In this document: piece by piece, positions 32,286-40,875 of the stretch
How the letters are laid out: every line of letters begins with the position of its first letter
How positions within the stretch are numbered: position 1 is the stretch's first letter
Origin: Tigheibacillus halophilus
GTDB taxonomy: Bacteria; Bacillota; Bacilli; Bacillales; Amphibacillaceae
DNA length: 64,000 nt
Reading direction: 5' to 3'
NCBI RefSeq assembly: GCF_042683165.1
Contig: NZ_JBHUIZ010000015.1
Coordinates: forward strand, 310,001 to 374,000
Notes under the pieces: model-generated
What the model saw: only the letters and a program-made list of their open reading frames with translations
The model's database searches: none
Told to the model about the DNA's origin: nothing
Made by a program: the position numbers and the translations under genes

Positions 32286-33830
32286 ATGTCTAGAGAAAAC
32301 AATTGGGTTTATCGGAAAAAGCCTATTACTGTTGCTCGCGGAGTTGGATACGGTTTAACAGATTTAATGGGAGGCGGATGGAATAATATTGTTTCTGGTG
32401 TCATTTTTGCTTTTGTACTAAGTCAAGGGATCAGTCCTGCTTTTGCAGGGGCAATCACAGGTATTGGCCGGATTATTGATGCTATTTTTTCATTGTTCTT
32501 TGGTGCAATTACAGATGGTTTCTATAGGACAAAGCTTGGACAACGCTTCGGCCGCCGCCATTTCTTTATGTTATTAGGGGCAATTCTATTTGCAATATTG
32601 TTTCCCTTGTTTTGGGTACCATCTGATGATTGGCGATATTACTTAATCATTTATGTGGCAATTGAGTTGGTTATCGCGATGATATTGATCCCGTGGGAAA
32701 CACTGCCAAACGAAATGACGGAAGATTATACCCTTCGAACAGTCTTATCTGGTTCAAGAATGTTTATATCCGCTACAGGAACATCACTTGTTTTTATAGT
32801 TTTAGCAGTATTGCAGCATTTGCAGAACCCTAATGCATACCTGATAACTGGAATTATTTGGACGGTTATATTTGTTGTATCCATATTTATTTCTTATAGA
32901 ACCACTTGGGAAAAACCGTTGACAAAAGAATTTATTGAGGAATTAGAATCAAGGCCGAAACTAGGTTTAATAGAATTTATTAAAAAAACGATAAAAGATT
33001 ACCTTTCTACTTTCAAAAACAAAGCCTTCCGCAAACATCTGGCAATATATCTTTTATCTTTTACTGGCAAAGACTTTTACTCAACTATGCTACCTACCTT
33101 TATTATTTGTTGTATATATGGTGTAAAGGCAGATTTTCCCTGGACGCTTCAAGCACTTTCTATTTTTGGTATTGTGGTGACACTGATTGCAGCTAAACTG
33201 ATGATCACCCATGGTCCAAAATTTCTGTTTTCGCTCAGCTACATTACAATTATCCTCACAATGGTTGGGTACTTTGCGACATGGGCTTTACATATTCAAA
33301 ACCCATTGTGGATATTGATTACCATTTCTGTATTTTATCAAGCGGGTCGTGCCATTTTGGAATTCACACCTTGGAACGTTTTTCCGTTTATTCCGGATGT
33401 CGATCGTATGATGACTCGTGAAAGCAGGGCTGGAATTTATGCATCTGTGATGACTTTTTTTAGAAAGTCAACAGGCGCTCTTGCTTCCTGGGTGGCCGGG
33501 CTCCTATTGGCGGGAATCGGGTTCAATTCCGAAACGATGACAAATGTATCTAATGTTCCGCATTCTGTTCAAACAGGAATAGCTTTGATCTTTTTTGTGG
33601 GACCAGTGGTACTTATTGTTTCGGCCCTATTCTTTTCTTGGACATTTAATCTGAATAAACATACGCACAATTTGCTTAAACAGGAATTAGACCGTTTAGA
33701 AGCAGGCGGGTTAAAGTCCGGGGTGAAAGAAGAAACGCGGAAGGCGGTAGAAGATTTAACGGGACAACCATACAACACCCTTTGGCCGGAAAGCCCAGGT
33801 ACGAATAAAAAAATGACGAGTAATGAGTAA
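32286..33830 (+). CDS. GPH-family glycoside/hexuronide:cation symporter
   Basis: A 514-residue MFS protein of the glycoside-pentoside-hexuronide family. It starts with ITVARGVGYGLTDLMGGGW, then RIIDAIFSLFFGAITDGFYRTKLGQRFGRRHFF (the GPH D-x3-G-x-R loop), and IPWETLPNEMTEDYTLRT in the next loop. Twelve membrane segments and a hydrophilic C-terminal tail of about 50 residues are predicted. It sits inside the glucuronate operon, so its cargo is most likely glucuronate or glucuronides. No beta-glucuronidase gene is present in the window. Confidence 0.88.
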   Translation: MSRENNWVYRKKPITVARGVGYGLTDLMGGGWNNIVSGVIFAFVLSQGISPAFAGAITGIGRIIDAIFSLFFGAITDGFYRTKLGQRFGRRHFFMLLGAILFAILFPLFWVPSDDWRYYLIIYVAIELVIAMILIPWETLPNEMTEDYTLRTVLSGSRMFISATGTSLVFIVLAVLQHLQNPNAYLITGIIWTVIFVVSIFISYRTTWEKPLTKEFIEELESRPKLGLIEFIKKTIKDYLSTFKNKAFRKHLAIYLLSFTGKDFYSTMLPTFIICCIYGVKADFPWTLQALSIFGIVVTLIAAKLMITHGPKFLFSLSYITIILTMVGYFATWALHIQNPLWILITISVFYQAGRAILEFTPWNVFPFIPDVDRMMTRESRAGIYASVMTFFRKSTGALASWVAGLLLAGIGFNSETMTNVSNVPHSVQTGIALIFFVGPVVLIVSALFFSWTFNLNKHTHNLLKQELDRLEAGGLKSGVKEETRKAVEDLTGQPYNTLWPESPGTNKKMTSNE

Positions 33831-33921
33831 TAGTGAAGTTTATGAAGAAGTAATCCTTTTGTTGGGAGCTTATGTTGTAACATGTATGACAAAATATCTT
33901 TCGAAGGAGAAATCAGACAAC

Positions 33922-34590
33922 ATGAAAAAACAAGAGATTTTGAATAAATTGGTGGAAAAACCTGTTGTCGCAGTAGTGCGTGGGGATTCAAAGAAGGATG
34001 CAATCAAAGGAGCAGAAGCTGTTATTGCTGGTGGAATAACAGGAATCGAGTTGACGTTTACTATTCCCAAAGCAGAACAAGTAATCGTTGAGCTTGCATC
34101 AAAATACGAGGATGTTCCAGGAATAGTCGTTGGCGCAGGAACAGTGTTGGATGCTGTGACAGCACGTATCGCCATTATGGCAGGGGCGCAATTTATTGTA
34201 AGTCCTACGTTTGATGCGGAAACAGCTAATATTTGCAATCTCTATCATATACCGTATATGCCAGGTTGTATGACCATTACAGAAATCATTACGGCAACAA
34301 AAGCGGGTGCAGATATTATTAAATTATTCCCGGGTAACGCATTTGGCTCCTCCATCGTAAAAGCCTTTAAAGCGCCACTGCCGCATCTGAATATTATGCC
34401 TACTGGTGGTGTAAGTTTAGAAAATATGGAAGAATGGTTTGAAGCCGGAGTAGTTGCTATTGGCGTTGGTGGCAACCTGATGGCCCCCGCTGCAAGAGGC
34501 GACTTTGCAGGTACTACAGAAATGGCAGAGAAATATATAGCGAGATATGAAGAAATAAAATCGAATAGGAATGGTCAGAGAAATGAGTAG
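33922..34590 (+). CDS. kdgA: 2-keto-3-deoxy-6-phosphogluconate aldolase
   Basis: About 222 residues from the ATG at 33922 (GAAGGAGAAA ahead). An in-frame upstream ATG at 33823 overlaps the symporter and is not credible. The aldolase cleaves KDPG to pyruvate and glyceraldehyde-3-phosphate. It has PVVAVVRGDSKKDAIKGAEA, GGITGIELTFTIP (catalytic Glu), VVGAGTVLDAVTA, FIVSPTFD, ADIIKLFPGNAFG (Schiff-base Lys) and IMPTGGVSLEN. The 3' end overlaps kdgK. Confidence 0.93.
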   Translation: MKKQEILNKLVEKPVVAVVRGDSKKDAIKGAEAVIAGGITGIELTFTIPKAEQVIVELASKYEDVPGIVVGAGTVLDAVTARIAIMAGAQFIVSPTFDAETANICNLYHIPYMPGCMTITEIITATKAGADIIKLFPGNAFGSSIVKAFKAPLPHLNIMPTGGVSLENMEEWFEAGVVAIGVGGNLMAPAARGDFAGTTEMAEKYIARYEEIKSNRNGQRNE

Positions 34591-35584
34591 CATCATTACA
34601 CTTGGAGAAATAATGGCTCGTTTTTCAACAGATAAAGGTACCCCTCTATCTCAAGCGAATCAATTGCTTGTGCATTACGGGGGCAGTGAAGCGAACGTAG
34701 CAGTGAGTCTGGCTAACTTTGGTCATGATGTGTCCTTTGCGAGCTTCCTGCCCGAAAATCCACTTGGATTAGGGGCAAAGAGATATATAGAAAGCTTTGG
34801 TGTATCTACTCGTATGGTTACTTTTAGAGGGGAACGTTTAGGAACTTATTATCTAGAAACCGGCGCCGGAGTACGTAAGCCAAATGTTGTCTATGATCGT
34901 GCACACTCGAGCTTTTCCACAGCTAAAGAACTGCCTTGGAGTTTTGATGAGTTATTTGAAGGAAGAGATTTATTTCACATTACCGGTATTACAACTGCGC
35001 TATCGCAAAATTGGCTTTCTTTGGTTGTTACTCTCTTAGAAGAAGCAAAAAAAAGGAATGTTACAACGAGTTTTGATATCAATTACCGTACAAAACTCTG
35101 GTCACAAGAAGAATGTGGAAATGCTTTGAAAAAAATCTTGCCTTATATTGATATTTTGTCTGCAGGAATTTTAGATGCAAAATATCTAATGGGGATTGAA
35201 TTACAAGAATACACCTTGGAAAATGTCTACGCCGAGATATTAAAAGGGTATCCGAATATAGAGGTCATTTATTCGACAAATCGCACAGTATACACATCTG
35301 AACATAATAGTTTGGTTGGAAACATATATCGAAAAGGAAGATTAACCACTTCAAAACTATTCGATATACCTAATATTATTGATCGCGTTGGTGGTGGTGA
35401 TGCATTTACGGCTGGGGTGTTGCACAAATATGTAACTGCTCAGGATGAGGATGATATTGAACTCATCAATTTTGCAACTGCTGCAAGCGTTTTAAAGCAT
35501 ACAATAAGTGGGGATATGAGTTTGTTTTCCTTCCGTGAAGTAGAAGAATTCGTAAAACATACTTCAAATGAAATTTCACGATGA
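34583..35584 (+). CDS. kdgK: 2-keto-3-deoxygluconate kinase (PfkB family)
   Basis: About 333 residues. It phosphorylates KDG to KDPG using ATP. The protein begins SSIITLGEIMARFSTDKG, like other KdgK proteins, which favours the ATG at 34583 over 34571, although neither has an ideal ribosome site and both overlap kdgA. PfkB motifs are HYGGSEANVAVSLANFG near the N-terminus and VGGGDAFTAGVLH near the C-terminus (catalytic Asp). It is the last gene of the operon, followed by a strong terminator. Confidence 0.9.
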   Translation: MSSIITLGEIMARFSTDKGTPLSQANQLLVHYGGSEANVAVSLANFGHDVSFASFLPENPLGLGAKRYIESFGVSTRMVTFRGERLGTYYLETGAGVRKPNVVYDRAHSSFSTAKELPWSFDELFEGRDLFHITGITTALSQNWLSLVVTLLEEAKKRNVTTSFDINYRTKLWSQEECGNALKKILPYIDILSAGILDAKYLMGIELQEYTLENVYAEILKGYPNIEVIYSTNRTVYTSEHNSLVGNIYRKGRLTTSKLFDIPNIIDRVGGGDAFTAGVLHKYVTAQDEDDIELINFATAASVLKHTISGDMSLFSFREVEEFVKHTSNEISR

Positions 35585-35611
35585 AGCAGGTAAAACAGTT
35601 CTTTATAAGCA

Positions 35612-35638
35612 GGCGCATGAATTATTCATGCGCCCCTT
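35612..35638 (+). terminator. Terminator of the glucuronate operon
   Basis: GGCGCATGAAT and ATTCATGCGCC pair perfectly (11 bp) around one T, followed by CCTTTC. The T-run is short but the stem is very stable. Confidence 0.75.
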
Positions 35639-35749
35639 TCGTATTTGGACGGGGACAATGATAGCCCCCTCCTTGGTCATCCCTTTCACTATCGCCGCCT
35701 CGGCTTGTTAGGGGGAAGGACGGCATGCTGTTTCTCCATCTGAAAAACA

Positions 35750-36061
35750 GTGCATAGATTGATCATTTTTACAGGGATTAAAACTTATAACGTTTGCGTA
35801 AAGCCTTGGGGTTGTGAAAAGCTTTATTACACATTGTGCACAGGCACATGTGAAAATTGCCCCCTTGAGAACGGTAGGAACGTGAAATCTTGGAAACTTG
35901 CCTATGGTTTGGAAAAATTTCGCAAGGAAATAGTGAAAAAAACGTTTTGGCGTACCTTGGTTAAAGCATTTTCAATGATGCACAATAAATATGCAAAGCG
36001 CGGAACTTACTGCTACGATATACCCACCATATGTCCGAATAAAGGCTATATCGTAAATTGA
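35750..36061 (+). CDS. Cysteine-rich hypothetical protein
   Basis: A frame of up to 103 codons with no recognisable ribosome site. The GTG at 35750 is simply the first possible start. It is rich in cysteine: CVKPWGCEKLYYTLCTGTC, then ENCPL, and later YCYDIPTICPNKG. The C-x3-C-x2-C spacing recalls metal or iron-sulfur centres. The middle (SWKLAYGLEKFRKEIVKKTFW) is basic and helical. It may be a small metal-binding protein or a fragment of a larger, decayed one. I do not recognise a family. Confidence 0.35.
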   Translation: MHRLIIFTGIKTYNVCVKPWGCEKLYYTLCTGTCENCPLENGRNVKSWKLAYGLEKFRKEIVKKTFWRTLVKAFSMMHNKYAKRGTYCYDIPTICPNKGYIVN

Positions 36062-36143
36062 GATGAAGAAAGGCTTCAAAAAGTCGTAAGCTTATCATTA
36101 TTAGTGATATCCTAGACTAAAAGCTGTTGAAAAGGAGCTGATC

Positions 36144-36701
36144 ATGTTGAAACGAATACCACTTAAAATGGTAAGAAAAAGTCTTTTGGATATACCTGAA
36201 TATGTCTTGCCAGCAGGGTTTAGAATGAGGTTGTTTGAAATTGGGGATGAAAAAAATTGGGCTAGGGTGGAAACAAGCGTAGATGAGTTTAAAAATGAAA
36301 AAGCTGCTCTAGAGCACTTTCAACAGGAGTTTGGTTCTTACATCAATGATATGGTCAACCGGTGTATTTTTATTGAGAAAGAGGAAGGGGAAGTGCTAGG
36401 AACGGCAACAGCTTGGTATGGTGATCTAAATGGCGATGGGAAGACAGCTGGAAGAATCCACTGGGTGGGCATTTCTCCGCAATATCAAGGAAAAAAGCTT
36501 TCCAAGCCTTTACTCAGTGCGGCAATGAATATTTTATCAGATTATCATACGGAAGCTTATCTTACCTCGCAAACGACAAGCTATCAGGCTGTGAACATGT
36601 ACTTAAACTTCGGATTTGAACCGTATATCAACGAAAAGAGTGATCATGAGGCCTGGACTTTGCTGGAAGGTGTATTAAACCGCAGGATAGTGGTGCAGTA
36701 A
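36144..36701 (+). CDS. GNAT-family N-acetyltransferase
   Basis: A 185-residue acetyl-CoA-dependent acyltransferase. The acetyl-CoA loop reads IHWVGISPQYQGKKLSKPLL (motif A, Q/R-x2-G-x-G/K variant) and is followed by YLTSQTTSYQAVNMYLNFGF (motif B). The start is ATG behind AAAAGGAG. The substrate is unknown. It is probably a single-gene unit, with a hairpin shortly downstream. Confidence 0.82.
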   Translation: MLKRIPLKMVRKSLLDIPEYVLPAGFRMRLFEIGDEKNWARVETSVDEFKNEKAALEHFQQEFGSYINDMVNRCIFIEKEEGEVLGTATAWYGDLNGDGKTAGRIHWVGISPQYQGKKLSKPLLSAAMNILSDYHTEAYLTSQTTSYQAVNMYLNFGFEPYINEKSDHEAWTLLEGVLNRRIVVQ

Positions 36702-36722
36702 GTGAAATGGTTGCCAACAAGG

Positions 36723-36757
36723 AAATGGGATTCCTGTTGATTGACAGAATCCCATTT
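36723..36757 (+). terminator. Hairpin after the acetyltransferase gene
   Basis: AAATGGGATTC and GAATCCCATTT pair perfectly and extend by CTGT/ACAG past one bulged C. The typical T-run is missing, so it is a terminator or 3'-stabilising structure. Confidence 0.6.
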
Positions 36758-36895
36758 AACATAACCGTAAAAGAATATTTTTCTTTGTAACTGTCAGCTC
36801 TTCTGCACTTGAAATATTGGTATTACGGCAGTTGATGCTGGATGAACTGACATCCAAACGTAACTTCATCCCAATGCCTGATCACTATCCAACGT

Positions 36896-37345
36896 TTAGT
36901 TCAATCCTTCTAGCAGCTGCTCGTAAAATATTTCTTTTGTTGGAGCGTCGAATAGTTTTTCCATGATCCCGGTATCGCTTAGAATAGTTGCCAATTCAGA
37001 AATCAGCATAAGATGGGAATCTGAATCTGTTGCGGAAAAAGTAATAATCAACTTAATTGGATCAAAGTGTTTAGCCCCAAATGGAACTGGTGGGTTTAGT
37101 GTAGAAAAGCTTAAGCCGAGTTCATTCGCACCGAATTCTGGCCTTGTGTGTGCAAGGGCAATATGATTCCCTAATACAATATATGGTCCGTTTTCGTTCA
37201 AAACTTTAATCATGGAATCCACATATGTTGTTTCAATTGCCCCTTTTTCCAATAAACGCTCGGATGACTTGCGAATCGCCTCTTCCCAATTATCAGCTTT
37301 TATACCAATTTCTATATCATCTACGGTAACTAATTCTCTTAACAT
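36896..37345 (-). CDS. PTS EIIA, fructose/mannitol/ascorbate class
   Basis: A 149-residue PTS_EIIA type-2 domain. The active-site region is PYIVLGNHIALAHTRPEFG, which resembles ascorbate/galactitol-type EIIA (phospho-histidine in AHTRP) more than MtlF. The start is ATG behind AAAGGAG. It is the last gene of a five-gene minus-strand cluster and should deliver phosphate to the EIIB domain of the EIICB permease. Its class differs from that of the permease, which is mannitol-like. Confidence 0.87.
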   Translation of the reverse strand: MLRELVTVDDIEIGIKADNWEEAIRKSSERLLEKGAIETTYVDSMIKVLNENGPYIVLGNHIALAHTRPEFGANELGLSFSTLNPPVPFGAKHFDPIKLIITFSATDSDSHLMLISELATILSDTGIMEKLFDAPTKEIFYEQLLEGLN

Positions 37346-37365
37346 AATGTCTACTCCTTTATTGG

Positions 37366-38016
37366 TTAATTGAAAGTATCGATCAGATTGGAAACACTTA
37401 CTTCTTTCAAAGAATCTGCTTTTTTGTAATATGGATCAAAATCACTGTACTGCGTAATTTTATTCGGAACAACAATAGTTTTTATGCCAGCTCTATTGGC
37501 TGCAATTAATCCGTTATTTGAATCTTCAATAACAACAGCTGACGCGTTATCTACTTTAAGTTCAGTGATTGCCTTTTGAAATAAGTCGGGAAAGGGTTTG
37601 ATGCGCTCTACATCATCGGCTGTGATTAGACAGTCAAAATAATCTATTAATCCCAATCTTGTCAGGTGTTTTATCGGTTTTTGCTTTTTAGCAGATGTGG
37701 CTAAGGACAGCTTTAAACCATGATTTTTTATTTCCTTAATAAAATCTATTGTCCCTTCTTTGGCAGGTAGTTTGTCACTGCGGTCTAGAAATATTTCCAT
37801 AGTATCTTCGAAAAACTTGTCATGATTAATGTAAATACCCTTTTCTTCTAATGCATGAAATAGGCTTTTATAATTCGAACCTACACAAAGCAGGAATTCT
37901 TCAATTTTCAAATCATATTCCTTTTCTCTTTTCAGCCACTGGGCATATACGTCATACCAAACTTCCTCAGTATCAATCACGACACCGTCAAAATCCATGA
38001 TAACTGCTTTTAACAT
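37366..38016 (-). CDS. HAD-superfamily phosphatase, beta-phosphoglucomutase-like
   Basis: About 216 residues from the ATG at 38016 behind AAGGAG. The longer frame lacks a ribosome site. HAD motifs are MDFDGVVIDTEE (nucleophile Asp), SLATSAKK (motif II), and VVIEDSNNGLIAANRAG (motif IV), with the small helical cap of the PGM/phosphatase type. The second motif I aspartate of the DxD pair is in place (D-F-D). In this PTS cluster it could remove phosphate from the imported sugar-phosphate before the Gfo/Idh dehydrogenase acts, or isomerise it. Confidence 0.83.
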   Translation of the reverse strand: MLKAVIMDFDGVVIDTEEVWYDVYAQWLKREKEYDLKIEEFLLCVGSNYKSLFHALEEKGIYINHDKFFEDTMEIFLDRSDKLPAKEGTIDFIKEIKNHGLKLSLATSAKKQKPIKHLTRLGLIDYFDCLITADDVERIKPFPDLFQKAITELKVDNASAVVIEDSNNGLIAANRAGIKTIVVPNKITQYSDFDPYYKKADSLKEVSVSNLIDTFN

Positions 38017-38083
38017 ATTGTCTCTCCTTGCTGTGAACGATGTTTCAGGTGAGAAAGGTGGGATGCCCATTCCTCACCTTTTT

Positions 38084-39493
38084 CTAATCCTCTTTTTTGG
38101 CATTTTGCAAATCATTGATTAGCTCTTCATACTGTGGTGCGTTGAGATAATCTGTAATAGCAATATGATAAACATTTGACTGCTTTTCCTTTACTCTATC
38201 CATCAATGACTCATGCGTAATAATCATATCGCATTCTACAGGTAAATCACTTACAGATACGTGAAACACCTGTATATTTTCCATTTCCGCTTTATTTAGT
38301 TTCTTTTGTAAAATGGTCGCCCCCATTGCACTGGATCCTAAGCCAGCATCGCATGCATAGGCAATCTTTTCCACTTTTGAGAAATCAAAGGCGGTGGTAT
38401 CCTGCTTTTCGCTTTCAAACATAGAAGAAATTCTGCTTTTCTTACCTTTTAATTGTTCCATTTGATCTGCTGCATTTTTTAGTTCATCATCTGTTGTTGA
38501 CTTTTTCATAAATGGGATAGCCACTAAGAAAGTCACAATACATGATGCTAAAATTCCAGCATAAATAGGTAAGTGATCTCCGATAGCGGTCATCAGTGAA
38601 ATTGAAATTATACTGCCGGGCGAAGCAATTCCTACCAAACCAACGTGAAATATTGAAAAAATGAATGTCCCCGTCATTCCGCCTAAAATGAGAGGTAAAA
38701 TTAGCATTGGTCGCATGAGTACAAATGGAAAGTATATTTCGTGGATACCCCCAAATAGGTGGATCACACTTGCACCATATGCCGTTCCTTTTGTATTTCC
38801 TTTACCAAAAAACATGTAGGCTAACAGTATTCCTAGCCCTGGTCCTGGGTTGGACTCAAGCAAGAATAAAACAGATTTTCCTAAATCAGATACCTGTGTG
38901 ATTCCAAGTGGCGTTAATACGCCTTGGCCGATCGCGTTGTTTAAAAATAATATTTTTGCCGGTTCAATGAATATGGCGGTTATTGGCAGAAGACTGTGCG
39001 CCATTAGGAAGTCGACACACGCTGCTAAAACCTTGGTTAATCCAACAATTACCGGGACAAGTGTTACGTGACCAATTACTGCCAGCACAGCACCTATAAA
39101 CGCCGATGATAAGTTGTTGATTAGTAATTCAAATCCTGTTGGAATCTTTTTTTCTATTAGGCTATCAAATTTTTTCAGTATCCAGGCCGATAGTGGACCC
39201 ATAATCATCGCACCGATAAACATGGTGATATCCGTTCCAATAATCAGCCCCATGGTGACCACCGCACCAATCACTGAACCTCTATAACCGTGCACCATTT
39301 TTCCACCAGCAATTGCAATCAATAATGGTAAAAGATATGTCAGCATTGGTGTGATAAAGCTTTGTAACATATCATTTCCCAATGCAACTGCTACAGCGGT
39401 TATAATTCCCCAAGCCATAAATGCTCCCAGATTTGGAAGCACCATGTTACTTAATTTACTCCCGAATGTTTGCGCTTTTGATTTAAATGACAT
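38084..39493 (-). CDS. PTS EIICB permease, mannitol class
   Basis: A 469-residue permease. EIIC (1-340) opens with LSNMVLPNLGAFMAWGIITA and carries GKMVHGYRGSVIGAVVTMG, LFLNNAIGQGVLTPLG and HLFGGIHEIYFPFVLMRP, typical of MtlA. A linker leads to EIIB, with IAYACDAGLGSSAMGATIL (phospho-cysteine). No EIIA domain is fused, so the separate EIIA in the cluster is needed. The substrate should be a hexitol or similar polyol. No mannitol-1-phosphate dehydrogenase is present in the cluster, so it need not be mannitol. Confidence 0.9.
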   Translation of the reverse strand: MSFKSKAQTFGSKLSNMVLPNLGAFMAWGIITAVAVALGNDMLQSFITPMLTYLLPLLIAIAGGKMVHGYRGSVIGAVVTMGLIIGTDITMFIGAMIMGPLSAWILKKFDSLIEKKIPTGFELLINNLSSAFIGAVLAVIGHVTLVPVIVGLTKVLAACVDFLMAHSLLPITAIFIEPAKILFLNNAIGQGVLTPLGITQVSDLGKSVLFLLESNPGPGLGILLAYMFFGKGNTKGTAYGASVIHLFGGIHEIYFPFVLMRPMLILPLILGGMTGTFIFSIFHVGLVGIASPGSIISISLMTAIGDHLPIYAGILASCIVTFLVAIPFMKKSTTDDELKNAADQMEQLKGKKSRISSMFESEKQDTTAFDFSKVEKIAYACDAGLGSSAMGATILQKKLNKAEMENIQVFHVSVSDLPVECDMIITHESLMDRVKEKQSNVYHIAITDYLNAPQYEELINDLQNAKKED

Positions 39494-39526
39494 TGTCCCA
39501 GCTCCTTTTACAGAGGATACTCTTTT

Positions 39527-40522
39527 TTAAAGTTCTACTTCTTTTCCCTCGTCGAGTGATCTTTCAATTGCATCAACTACTCGTAAAGAATCATAAGATT
39601 CTTTTGGTGTAATGATTGACTTTGTCCCATGGATAATATTATTAATAAACGCCATTAGCTCCTCTGATAAGTCACCGGAAACCTGTCCATTTGTATAATA
39701 CCAGTGTCTTGAATCGGGATTTTGAATACGTTTATCAGTGATGAAACGAACTCCATTATCGCTGGAATCTATATACGCTACGCCTTTTGTACCGACAAGT
39801 TCCAATTTATCGTCAATACTAGTAGGGGAGTTTTCTGGTAACACCCAACAAGCTTCTAAACATGCAATTGCCCCGTTTTCATAGGTTACAAGAGCATAAA
39901 TGACATCTTGCATGCCATGCTCTTTCAATAATACGCTCCGGGCTTTTGCAAATACTTTTACTGGCTGGCATCCCATATACCAATTAATGTAATCAACATC
40001 ATGAATCATTACATGCATACTTAAATCAGAAGCACCGATATACCGTCTTGGACCGGTGATCGGGCTGTTTCTTCTGCAATATAAATGAATGATGTCGCCT
40101 AATTCTCCATCATCTATTGCTTGTTTAACCATATTAAATCGTGGATCAAATCGCAGTAAGAACCCGACAGTGAAAACTTTGTCATAATTTTCGGTGATGT
40201 CATACAGTGCTTTGCCATCTTCTAATGTTTTGGCGAGTGGTTTTTCTAATAAAATATGTTTGTCATGCTGCACCGCGATTTCGACTGCTTCTCTATGGAT
40301 ATTATCTGGAAGCACGATACTTACTGCGTCAATCTCAGGGTTTGCTAACATTCGTTTATAATCTTTGTAAACTTGGCATCTGAATTCTGTTTGTACTTCT
40401 TCGCGTCTCTTGTCATTGTATTCACAGACGGCGACTAATTCTACTAATGGCAGTTTTTGATAGATCTGTGCGTGGTATGTACCCATTTGTCCCATTCCGA
40501 TTACGCCAACTTTAATACTCAT
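39527..40522 (-). CDS. Gfo/Idh/MocA-family NAD(P)-dependent oxidoreductase
   Basis: About 331 residues from the ATG at 40522 (AAAAGG eight bases ahead). The Rossmann domain opens IKVGVIGMGQMGTYHAQIYQ, and the conserved lysine segment reads HILLEKPLAKTLEDGKAL (EKP motif). The catalytic-side segment SMHVMIHDVDYINWYMG holds the H-D-x2 motif. These enzymes oxidise polyols or inositols at a ring or chain hydroxyl. It is the first structural gene after the RpiR regulator, preceded by a cre-like box, and overlaps in function with the mannitol-class PTS. It probably acts on the dephosphorylated sugar or directly on the phosphate. Confidence 0.87.
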   Translation of the reverse strand: MSIKVGVIGMGQMGTYHAQIYQKLPLVELVAVCEYNDKRREEVQTEFRCQVYKDYKRMLANPEIDAVSIVLPDNIHREAVEIAVQHDKHILLEKPLAKTLEDGKALYDITENYDKVFTVGFLLRFDPRFNMVKQAIDDGELGDIIHLYCRRNSPITGPRRYIGASDLSMHVMIHDVDYINWYMGCQPVKVFAKARSVLLKEHGMQDVIYALVTYENGAIACLEACWVLPENSPTSIDDKLELVGTKGVAYIDSSDNGVRFITDKRIQNPDSRHWYYTNGQVSGDLSEELMAFINNIIHGTKSIITPKESYDSLRVVDAIERSLDEGKEVEL

Positions 40523-40622
40523 GATCATCATCCTTTTTCTAGTTATTAAATGATATAAAAAACTTTTCCATTCATAGATTGCTCATATTACGGGATATAA
40601 ATAGATTTGTTTAATTATCATG

Positions 40623-40636
40623 TTGAAGCGCTTTCA
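40623..40636 (-). promoter_or_regulatory. cre-like palindrome upstream of the Gfo/Idh-PTS cluster
   Basis: The core TTGAAGCGCTTTCA is a near-palindrome with 12 of 14 cre matches on the plus strand and the same number, one base offset, on the minus strand. It lies about 100 bp ahead of the first structural gene. The 40532-40875 gap otherwise holds only the RpiR terminator. Confidence 0.45.
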
Positions 40637-40802
40637 AATAGTACCTAATTTTAATTTATTTAGTTAGCTTTGATATCCTCCTTTTGCACTTATTGAAGTT
40701 ATACTCCGGAAATAAAATTAAATTTAGGAGTTTTGTTACATTGATATATTATAGCACCTTTTTCAGATTAATCAATCGCGGAAAAATATTTTTTAGACCA
40801 AC

Positions 40803-40837
40803 AAAAAAAGCATCAACGGAAAATGATTGTTGATACT
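40803..40837 (-). terminator. Terminator of the second RpiR gene
   Basis: On the minus strand AGTATCAAC and GTTGATGCT pair (one T-G) and lead into TTTTTTT. The PTS cluster downstream therefore uses its own promoter. Confidence 0.75.
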
Positions 40838-40875
40838 GTTCAAGAAGTATATATTAATTTGAGAGATGGGGGCTA

